From: Muribaculaceae bacterium
Lineage (GTDB): Bacteria > Bacteroidota > Bacteroidia > Bacteroidales > Muribaculaceae
DNA length: 18,925 nt
Assembly (NCBI GenBank): GCA_009775365.1
Contig: VSPM01000053.1
Location: forward strand, 1-18,925
Reading direction: 5' to 3'
The position numbers and the translations under genes were made by a program. The notes under the pieces were generated by a model, which saw nothing but the letters and a program-made list of their open reading frames with translations, was not told the origin of the DNA and searched no databases. The stretch's first letter is position 1, and each line of letters starts with the position of its first letter. Shown here piece after piece: positions 6,459 to 13,690 of this stretch.

Positions 6459-9323
6459 ATGAAGGCCACAAGGCTCACGCCGATTTTACTATCCCTTTCA
6501 ATCGCAGCCGCTTCGTCGTGGGCGGCTTCAATAAAAGGACGAATAGCCGATAACGACGGTGAACCACTGCCGGGAACAGCCGTGCAGATTGTGTCACTGC
6601 CCGACACCACTCGGCAAGGATATCAGATGGCAGATGATGAAGGCAACTTCTCATTCTCAAATCTTAAACCCGGCAAATATGTGCTCATCGCGTCAATGAC
6701 CGGCATGGACGACATCGGCAAAAATCTCGTAATTAAAGATTCATCGCAAAACATCAATCTTGGCACAATAACCCTTACCGACAATTCCGTAACACTGAAA
6801 GAAGCGGTGGTCACGGCTATTAAAGCGGCTGTTGTTGCTAAACAGGACACAATAGAATTCAACGCCGGCTCTTTCCACACAACTCCAAATGCCACAGTCA
6901 ACGATCTTCTTAAGAAACTGCCGGGCGTAGAGGTTGGAAGCGACGGCTCCATTACTTCCAATGGCAAAACAATCACCAAGATTCTTGTAGACGGCAAAGA
7001 GTTTTTTGGCGACGACCCGCAGATGGCCACTAAGAACCTTCCGTCAAATATGGTAGACAAGGTGCAAGTCGTAGACCGCAAAAGCGACCTTGCCCGCCTC
7101 ACAGGTGTAGACGACGGCGAAGAGGAGACAATAATCAACCTCACCGTAAAAAAGAATATGAACAACGGATGGTTTGGCAACATTGGCGGCGGATATGGCA
7201 CCGACAACAGATACCAGGGGAGTTTCGTTGTCAATAATTTCAACAATGGAAATCAGATAACTCTTCTTGGAGGACTTAACAATATTAACGAGAACGGTTT
7301 CTCCGACAGAGGCAGAGGAAGATTCCGCGATTTCGGAGGGAATGGAGGGATAAGCGTGGCTCAGCGTCTCGGGCTTAATTTCAATGTGGGCAAAGATGAA
7401 ATATTCCGCGTCGGCGGCAATGTGCTGTATTCTCACACCGACCGAAAATCTACAAGAACCACCGCGACACAAAATCTCCTTCGCGACTCTGTGAGCTGGC
7501 AAGACGCCGCTTCACGCACTCATGACATCGGGCACAACCTTAACTCGGATTTCCGTGTTCAATGGAACATTGACGAAAACAATACCATAGAGTTTCGCCC
7601 TCGTCTTAGTTTGAATTTCAGAGACTCTGAAGCCAATGATTCTTCTCTGCTACGCGCCGGCGACTCTGAACGGACCAAAGTGAACAGAAACATCAACGCA
7701 AAAACCAACAACGGCCACAGCATCGAGACATCAGGCAATCTCATCTACAATCATAAATTTGCATCCAAGCCGGGACGCTCTTTCAGCGTAAACGCAAATT
7801 ACACATTCTCCAACACAAGAGAAAAGACTATGACATGGAACGACATCGAATATTATCTCCTTACTGACAAGAGCGAGGAGTTCTATCGGTTCATCGACAA
7901 TCACACATGGTCGAACTTTGTAGACGGAAGGCTGACCTGGACAGAGCCGCTGGGCGATGTCTCGAAAGGAAATTTCATTAATGTGGCATACAAAATCAGC
8001 TACAGATGGAACAACGCCGACAAATTAACTTATAATCTCGAACCTCAAGACATGAGCGACCTGCCATCTCATTTCGAAATTTCCGAGCCCCCGGCAGGTT
8101 CCGTCTTAGACACTGATCTCAGCAACAGTTTCAGAAATAAGTTTTTCTCTCAGGAATTACAGCTGGGCTATAAAAAAGTTTCCAAAACTTTCAATCTTGA
8201 TGCCGGCGTGATGTTTGCCCCCTCAAGTTCCAAGAGCGAAGACCTTATAAACAATGCACGCAACATTCCGGAACGTTGGGTATGGAATGTTTCCCCATAT
8301 GCCAATATGCGCTGGAAATTCGGAGAGAGGTCGTCCATCCGAGCTCACTATAGAGCGCGAACTTCACAGCCATCCATGACCCAATTGCAGCCTGTGGCAG
8401 ATGTGTCCGACCAATTGAACATCATAATAGGCAATCCTGAATTGAAGCCCACTTTCACCCAGAACATCGGGGTGCACTTCAACGACTTCAGAATGGACTC
8501 TCAGCAATCTATATTTGCTGCTCTCAACGCTTCTTTCGCTGTTAATTCAATCGTGTCGCGCACAATTACTGACTCACAGACCGGTGGACGCACCACAACT
8601 TACAGCAATGTGAACGGCAATTTCAACATATTCGGCATGGGCATGATCACTCGTCCATTCTCCAATAAGAAATGGCGTTTCAATGCCCGTATGAACGCGA
8701 GATATGGGTCTACCCCGGGATACCTTAACGGAGACTTCAATCGAACCGGGAATCTTAGCCTTTCTCCTTCTGCCGGAATCACATTCTCTTGCGATGTGTT
8801 CCAGATGAGCATAAATCCCAACTATTCCTATGGGAGCGTAACCAACACATTGCCTCTGCAGCCCAACAGAGTGACCCACTCCTACGGATTCAATTCAGAC
8901 GCATCTGTTTATCTGCCATTCGGACTTGAGTTTAACACTGACCTATCATTCTCAAGCTCTTCGGGTTACTCTCAAGGCTACAACTCCGACCAATGGCTTT
9001 GGAACGCTCAACTGTCGTATTCATTTTTGTCAGACAAATCGCTGACTTTCTCAGTACGTGCCTACGACCTTCTTGCACAGAAAAAGAATATATCCCGATC
9101 CGTCAGCGCCTCCTCAATAATAGACAGCAGGTTCAACGACCTCACCAGATACGTAATGCTCGGCCTTACTTGGAATTTCAATACTTTAAAAAAGAAATCT
9201 AAAGGGCCTGACGGAGAATCCGACATAATGATGCCTCCTCCCGGTGAACATAGCCGTAGAGAGGCCGGGCGCCCGACGGGGCCGCCTCCGGGGGGACCCG
9301 GCGGCCCCGGAAGACGATTCTGA
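6459..9323 (+). CDS. TonB-dependent-receptor-like outer membrane beta-barrel protein with Pro/Gly-rich tail
   Basis: A large outer membrane protein of 954 aa. A signal peptide (about 1-22, ending ASSWA) is followed by a carboxypeptidase-regulatory-like Ig domain (about 24-110). A plug-like domain (about 115-225) follows, with the stretch LLKKLPGVEV and VDGKEFFGDDP. The rest is a long barrel rich in alternating polar/aromatic strands, ending in MLGLTWNF. This matches the PF14905 outer membrane beta-barrel family of Bacteroidetes, related to TonB-dependent transporters. No SusD-like partner follows, so it is not a classical Sus pair. The last 39 residues (916-954) are a Pro/Gly/Arg-rich tail ending in RRF. 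The substrate is unknown. The ATG at 6459 gives a good signal peptide; no matching promoter is evident upstream. Confidence 0.88.
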   Translation: MKATRLTPILLSLSIAAASSWAASIKGRIADNDGEPLPGTAVQIVSLPDTTRQGYQMADDEGNFSFSNLKPGKYVLIASMTGMDDIGKNLVIKDSSQNINLGTITLTDNSVTLKEAVVTAIKAAVVAKQDTIEFNAGSFHTTPNATVNDLLKKLPGVEVGSDGSITSNGKTITKILVDGKEFFGDDPQMATKNLPSNMVDKVQVVDRKSDLARLTGVDDGEEETIINLTVKKNMNNGWFGNIGGGYGTDNRYQGSFVVNNFNNGNQITLLGGLNNINENGFSDRGRGRFRDFGGNGGISVAQRLGLNFNVGKDEIFRVGGNVLYSHTDRKSTRTTATQNLLRDSVSWQDAASRTHDIGHNLNSDFRVQWNIDENNTIEFRPRLSLNFRDSEANDSSLLRAGDSERTKVNRNINAKTNNGHSIETSGNLIYNHKFASKPGRSFSVNANYTFSNTREKTMTWNDIEYYLLTDKSEEFYRFIDNHTWSNFVDGRLTWTEPLGDVSKGNFINVAYKISYRWNNADKLTYNLEPQDMSDLPSHFEISEPPAGSVLDTDLSNSFRNKFFSQELQLGYKKVSKTFNLDAGVMFAPSSSKSEDLINNARNIPERWVWNVSPYANMRWKFGERSSIRAHYRARTSQPSMTQLQPVADVSDQLNIIIGNPELKPTFTQNIGVHFNDFRMDSQQSIFAALNASFAVNSIVSRTITDSQTGGRTTTYSNVNGNFNIFGMGMITRPFSNKKWRFNARMNARYGSTPGYLNGDFNRTGNLSLSPSAGITFSCDVFQMSINPNYSYGSVTNTLPLQPNRVTHSYGFNSDASVYLPFGLEFNTDLSFSSSSGYSQGYNSDQWLWNAQLSYSFLSDKSLTFSVRAYDLLAQKKNISRSVSASSIIDSRFNDLTRYVMLGLTWNFNTLKKKSKGPDGESDIMMPPPGEHSRREAGRPTGPPPGGPGGPGRRF

Positions 9324-9385
9324 CAACGGGATATAATCCCGGAGTTTTCAAGAAAGCCAAAACTATTTCACACAATGAAATGTTA

Positions 9386-9423
9386 AAAAGTGAGAGCCGG
9401 ATTATTTACGGCTTCTCACTTTT
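9386..9423 (+). terminator. Probable terminator after the outer membrane barrel gene
   Basis: A 14-bp stem with one bulged T pairs 9386-9399 with 9409-9423 around a 9-nt loop. It begins with A-residues and ends with TTTT, so it could act on both strands. It lies 62 nt after the barrel gene stop and 50 nt before the hydrolase start. Confidence 0.7.
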
Positions 9424-9473
9424 CATATATTGAATGAACAAAAGTAGTAACATTTTCTCCAAAATTCATAATA

Positions 9474-10520
9474 ATGAGAAAACTTCCTCTGTTGATTGCT
9501 CTCCTGCTTGTGACATTCGCGTCCGGGGCATGGAATTTTAAAGAGAAATACAAAGGCCCCAAAACTCCCACCACCGACATTTCCTGGCATGCCGACATAT
9601 TGCCTGGCTATGAAGCCAGATATGTGAATCAGGGAGAAGCATTCGATGGCCCGTGCCGCTCCACAATAATCCGAAAATTGTCTAAAAAGCCTTCGCACAA
9701 AGCTTTTCTTTACATTCATGGATTTAACGATTATTTTTTCCAGTCTGAAATGGGAGAAAGGTTTGTTGACTCAGGGTTCAACTTTTACGCCGTAGACCTG
9801 CGCCGCTACGGCCGAAGCCGCGAACCATGGCAATACCCTTTTAATATAAGAAACCAAGAGGAATATTTCGCCGACATCGACTCTGCAATCCTGCAAATCA
9901 AGAATGACGGCAACACTGATATAACTCTCGGAGGACACTCTACCGGAGGACTGACCGTTGCGTTGTTCGGAGCTGTGAGGGGAACTGAAGCCGGTGTTGA
10001 CCGCATCGTGACAGACAGCCCCTTTCTCGAATGGAACTACTCTTCATTCATGCGCAATATCGCTATTCCCACAGTGGGATTTTTCGGCCGGCTTTTCAAG
10101 AATGCCAAGATACCTCAAAGCCATTGCGATGGCTACGCATATAGCCTTCTGAAAGAGTACTACGGAGAATGGACTTATAACACCGAATGGAAAATGGTTT
10201 ATTCTCCGCCGGTGACTGCATCCTGGGTGAACGCAATAAACTCAGCTCAGAGCAAACTAATGAAAAAGCGAGAAAATATAGCAGTGCCGATACTTGTGAT
10301 GCACAGCAGCAGAAAAATCGAAGGATGCAACTACACTCCTGAATTCCAGACAGGCGATGCCGTGCTCGACCCTTCAATGATTCAGAAGCGAGGGGAACAT
10401 CTGGGGCATGCCCGACAGGTCTGCGCCATCGACAGCGGACTTCAAGATCTCATTCTCAGCAGTCGCAAAGCAAGAGAAGCCGCCTACGACACTATCTTCT
10501 CATTCATTCGGAAGTTTTAA
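9474..10520 (+). CDS. Secreted alpha/beta hydrolase (S33/lysophospholipase-like)
   Basis: A 348-aa protein with a hydrophobic N-terminal signal (about 1-18) and an alpha/beta hydrolase fold of the Hydrolase_4/serine aminopeptidase S33 type. Visible motifs are the oxyanion-loop HGFNDY (82-87) and the nucleophile elbow GHSTGG (154-159) with Ser156. An acidic candidate is D299 in AVLDPS. The segment that usually carries the catalytic histidine, in the form HDxxLS, reads GLQDLILS (322-329), with Gln324 in the His position. H309 and H312 lie shortly before it and might substitute. Likely periplasmic or exported, acting on an ester or lipid; substrate unknown. It stands between two hairpins and appears monocistronic. 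Fold assignment is firm; activity is uncertain. Confidence 0.85.
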   Translation: MRKLPLLIALLLVTFASGAWNFKEKYKGPKTPTTDISWHADILPGYEARYVNQGEAFDGPCRSTIIRKLSKKPSHKAFLYIHGFNDYFFQSEMGERFVDSGFNFYAVDLRRYGRSREPWQYPFNIRNQEEYFADIDSAILQIKNDGNTDITLGGHSTGGLTVALFGAVRGTEAGVDRIVTDSPFLEWNYSSFMRNIAIPTVGFFGRLFKNAKIPQSHCDGYAYSLLKEYYGEWTYNTEWKMVYSPPVTASWVNAINSAQSKLMKKRENIAVPILVMHSSRKIEGCNYTPEFQTGDAVLDPSMIQKRGEHLGHARQVCAIDSGLQDLILSSRKAREAAYDTIFSFIRKF

Positions 10521-10532
10521 TGGCAACAAAGC

Positions 10533-10560
10533 GCCTGTTCTTCATTCTGACTCAACAGGC
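10533..10560 (+). terminator. Weak hairpin after the hydrolase gene
   Basis: GCCTGTT (10533-10539) pairs with AACAGGC (10554-10560) around a 14-nt loop, 12 nt after the hydrolase stop. No T-tract follows, so it is a weak terminator candidate at best. Confidence 0.35.
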
Positions 10561-10629
10561 TTATGGCAAGACAAGGCCACACTTTAACGCTGCATTTTAA
10601 AACTTTTGAAATCAGAAGAAACGATTTTG

Positions 10630-10661
10630 TTTGGCAATCTAATCCTTTTTTAATACTTTTG
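10630..10661 (+). promoter_or_regulatory. Consensus promoter for the relA-type gene
   Basis: TTTG (10630-10633), a 20-nt spacer and TACTTTTG (10654-10661) match the Bacteroidetes consensus exactly. Transcription would start near 10668, leaving a leader of about 33 nt before the ATG at 10701. It decides against an upstream in-frame ATG at 10563, which lies before the promoter. Confidence 0.8.
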
Positions 10662-10700
10662 CACTATTGCAACTCAGTTTTCTGTCGAAAAACAAAGAAT

Positions 10701-12905
10701 ATGCAAAATATCAAGGTTGATAATCTTAACATAGCCGAAAAAAGAGAGGTCATATCTCTTCTCAATGACCTCAACCCTTTCATATCCTCTCGGTTCTCTC
10801 CCGACGAAACAGAAGCTTTAAAAAAAGCGATGCGCAACGGCATGCAGACTTCTGTCAGAGCTCACAACTCAAAAGGGTTGCCGACAGCCATTCTGACGCT
10901 GCGCACAGCCCTCTGCTTCGCGCAGGCAATAGAGCCGGACCATGACATTCTGCTGGCAATAGGCATCTACCCTATCCTGAAATCCGGGATGACAGATATT
11001 TTGGCAGTCCGCAGAGAATGGGGAGAAGGCGTGGCCGGCCTGCTCACCGGAATGGAAGCGGTCGACAAGTTCTCAAATAAGAACAATGCGGTTAACCAAG
11101 ATAATTTCAGAGGCCTAATGCTCGCATTGGCAGATGACATCCGCGTGATTATAATCATGATTGTGCGCAATCTCGTTCTCATGCGCTCTATTAACCATCA
11201 TCCCGATGAGCAATGGGTGCGCGATGTGTCGTTTGAAGCAAACTTCCTTTATGCACAGCTTGCCCACCGACTCGGGCTCTACAAAATCAAAGGCGAACTT
11301 GAAGACCTTTCTCTCAAATATACAAACCGCGAAATCTACACTCAGATTGCCCATAAGCTCAATGAAACAAAACGGAGCCGAGAAGCATATATAAAATCTT
11401 TCATCGACCCCGTAAAAAATAAACTTGAAGCAGCAGGGCTGAAGTTCGACATCAAGGGGCGAACTAAATCGATTTCCTCCATCTGGAATAAGATGAAAAA
11501 GCAAAAGGTTGACCTGCAAGGGATCTACGACCTTTTTGCCATCAGGGTGATAATCGACACTCCGCGTGAAAAAGAGAAAAGCGACTGCTGGCTCGCATAT
11601 TCTATTGTAGCCGACATGTACACCGCAAATCCGGCAAGGATGAAAGACTGGATTTCTCTGCCCAAAAGCAACGGATACGAAAGCCTTCATGCCACTGTCA
11701 TGGGGCCCGGTTCAAAATGGGTAGAAGTGCAGTTCCGCACAAAAAGAATGGACCTTGTGGCTGAAAAGGGCCTTGCTGCACACTGGCGATATAAAGGAGT
11801 GAAGGGTGATTCCACCGACCAATGGATGAACAACATCCGAGACATTCTCGAAACTGCAGAAAGCGGGCCTATGCAGCTCATGAAAGACATGAAGATGGAT
11901 CTCTACGGCAAAGAAGTGTTTGCATTCACACCCAAGGGTGATCTCTTCAGGCTCGCATCAGGCGCCACAGTGCTTGACTTCGCGTTTCAGATCCATACTA
12001 ACGTCGGAGCGCATTGCACAGGCGCAGTCGTCAACGGTCAGCATCGGAGAATCACTTATCGAATAAACAACGGCGACACTGTAGAAATTCTAACATCGTC
12101 CAATCAGACTCCGAAAGCTGACTGGCTCAACATTGTGGTCAGCACTAAAGCGAGAAATAAGATCAAGCAGAGCCTGAATGAGGAGATGCAGCATAGAGCG
12201 GAACTTGGCAAAGAACTGCTCGAAAGAAGAGCTAAAAACAGGAAAATAGAACTTGAGGAGGCCGTGCTGATGAAACTCATCAACAAGGCCGGATATAAAT
12301 ATGCCAACGAGTTTTTTGCCGACATGGCAGATGAGAAAATCGATGCCGGAAAATTCTTGTCGACTTACACGGAAGAAATCAACTCAAGGACAGAAGGCCC
12401 CAAAGTGTCGGCCGGAGAATTCCAGATACAGCGCCACGAAGAAACAAACTCAAAAAGCGATGTGCTGGTTATTGGCGAAAAATCAATCAACGGACTTAGC
12501 TATAAGTTCGCCAAATGCTGCGCCCCAATCTATGGAGACGACGTGTTTGGCTTCATCAGTTCTGACGGGACAGTAAAAATCCACAGGAGCGACTGCCCGA
12601 ATGCCCTGAACATCCGCACCCGTTATCCCTATCGAATCATCAAGGCCGACTGGAGCGGAAAAGAGGGCGACATGCTTCCGGCCACTCTGCGAATAATCGG
12701 CAACGACGACATCGGAATCCTTGCCAACATCACTTCTATCATATCAAAAGAAACAGGTGCAAACCTCCGCAACATAACCGTTGACAGCAACGACGGAATG
12801 TTTCAAGGAGTGCTTGTTGTGGCCGTTTCCGACCTTCGCCAACTGAACGCCCTTTTAAAGAAATTAAAAACCGTAAAAGGTGTGAAAGACATCCAAAGAT
12901 TATGA
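10701..12905 (+). CDS. relA: RelA/SpoT-family (p)ppGpp synthetase with degenerate HD hydrolase domain
   Basis: A long RSH protein of 734 aa. The HD region (about 40-165) has lost its metal ligands: aligned by eye, the HD pair of LLHDxxED is Y90-P91, the ED pair is K94-S95, and the Asp of the ADRLHNMR motif is R156. Hydrolysis of (p)ppGpp is therefore unlikely. The synthetase domain (about 252-365) is intact: GRTKSISSIWNKM (253-265), YDLFAIRVI (276-284), KDWISLPKSNGYESLH (315-330) and VEVQFRT (341-347). Its RXKD loop is R313-M-K-D316. A TGS domain follows (404-466), then a zinc-finger-like region with C606, C607, H628 and C632, and a C-terminal ACT domain (about 658-734). It makes the stringent-response alarmone, probably at stalled ribosomes. 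The start at 10701 follows a consensus promoter. It overlaps the next gene by 4 nt. Confidence 0.93.
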   Translation: MQNIKVDNLNIAEKREVISLLNDLNPFISSRFSPDETEALKKAMRNGMQTSVRAHNSKGLPTAILTLRTALCFAQAIEPDHDILLAIGIYPILKSGMTDILAVRREWGEGVAGLLTGMEAVDKFSNKNNAVNQDNFRGLMLALADDIRVIIIMIVRNLVLMRSINHHPDEQWVRDVSFEANFLYAQLAHRLGLYKIKGELEDLSLKYTNREIYTQIAHKLNETKRSREAYIKSFIDPVKNKLEAAGLKFDIKGRTKSISSIWNKMKKQKVDLQGIYDLFAIRVIIDTPREKEKSDCWLAYSIVADMYTANPARMKDWISLPKSNGYESLHATVMGPGSKWVEVQFRTKRMDLVAEKGLAAHWRYKGVKGDSTDQWMNNIRDILETAESGPMQLMKDMKMDLYGKEVFAFTPKGDLFRLASGATVLDFAFQIHTNVGAHCTGAVVNGQHRRITYRINNGDTVEILTSSNQTPKADWLNIVVSTKARNKIKQSLNEEMQHRAELGKELLERRAKNRKIELEEAVLMKLINKAGYKYANEFFADMADEKIDAGKFLSTYTEEINSRTEGPKVSAGEFQIQRHEETNSKSDVLVIGEKSINGLSYKFAKCCAPIYGDDVFGFISSDGTVKIHRSDCPNALNIRTRYPYRIIKADWSGKEGDMLPATLRIIGNDDIGILANITSIISKETGANLRNITVDSNDGMFQGVLVVAVSDLRQLNALLKKLKTVKGVKDIQRL

Positions 12906-13627
12906 AACGAAAGCATATAGCCCCAATTCTTGCCCTCGCCATACTGTCGGGAGCATCGTGCCAGCTCAAAAAGCCAGAAGCGGCTGAAGAGAGGGAAAAA
13001 TGGCTTTACAGCCTTAACGATTCGATCGCCGTATACAAGGCAAGCATCGACTCCGCTTCGTCTGCCCTGACAGCATTGCAGACCGAAATTGGAGAAATGA
13101 TAGTAAATTTCGACCATGTGTCGAATCCAAGAGAAGTTGAAGGATATTACATCTATAAAGGATGGAAAGGGAGATACCCCTTAAAGACCACCGGGCTTGT
13201 GGCTCGAATAACAGAAGATGAGGGATTGGAAATCATCGCCACTTTAAAAGGAGGCGTATTCAACTGCATTTCTATAACAGCCGGCGATGAGTCAATTATG
13301 TCGAACGTCGTGCCTCACGACCAGGCGCTCAACTATAGGACAGCCGCTTACAACACTGTGTGCTTCTACGGAGAAAATGCAGATTCTATCGCGGCCATGA
13401 TATCCGACAATATGCCGGAGAAGATTGAAGTGACATATCTTAATGGGAAAAAGACCGGCTCTCTCATTCTTCCATCAGATGAAAAAGAGATGATTGCCGC
13501 CACATGGCAGCTCTATCACTCTCAAAAAGATTCTCACAAACTGGAAAAAGATATTCCATTGCTTTCGCGCAGAATTGATGTGTGCAGGCGAATGCTTGAA
13601 TCTCTCGACTCTATACAAGGTAAATAA
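12902..13627 (+). CDS. Hypothetical lipoprotein, translationally coupled to the relA-type gene
   Basis: A 241-aa protein I cannot assign to a named family. The N-terminus is a basic, hydrophobic signal ending ILSGASC, with Cys20 as the probable lipidation site; the lipobox is imperfect because Gly stands at -3. Residues about 25-70 look like a coiled coil (REKWLYSLNDSIAVYK and on). A compact central domain (about 75-190) contains GYYIYKGWKGRYPLKTTGLVARI-like beta strands, and a second helical, charged stretch runs at 195-240. Such a helix-domain-helix lipoprotein would be anchored in the envelope. Its ATG overlaps the RSH stop (ATGA, 12902-12905), so the two are expressed together. A link to stress signalling is only suggested by this arrangement. 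Confidence 0.8.
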   Translation: MKRKHIAPILALAILSGASCQLKKPEAAEEREKWLYSLNDSIAVYKASIDSASSALTALQTEIGEMIVNFDHVSNPREVEGYYIYKGWKGRYPLKTTGLVARITEDEGLEIIATLKGGVFNCISITAGDESIMSNVVPHDQALNYRTAAYNTVCFYGENADSIAAMISDNMPEKIEVTYLNGKKTGSLILPSDEKEMIAATWQLYHSQKDSHKLEKDIPLLSRRIDVCRRMLESLDSIQGK

Positions 13628-13632
13628 ATTTG
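13625..13632 (+). promoter_or_regulatory. Possible -7 box for the DUF4301 gene
   Basis: TAAATTTG matches TAnnTTTG, overlaps the stop codon of the lipoprotein gene and lies 58 nt before the ATG at 13691. The nearest upstream TTG (13596-13598) is 26 nt away, outside the normal 19-21 spacing, so support is partial. Confidence 0.3.
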
Positions 13633-13690
13633 CACAACGCCAACAACTGTTGACCTGAATTAATTATCTACAACCCAAAATATATATTAT

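Noticed and set aside
6459..9323. SusC-like nutrient transporter
   Set aside because: No SusD partner follows, and the plug and barrel fit the PF14905 group better than classical SusC.
10563..10700. Longer RSH start at 10563
   Set aside because: A consensus promoter at 10630-10661 lies inside this stretch and the residues do not resemble RSH N-termini.
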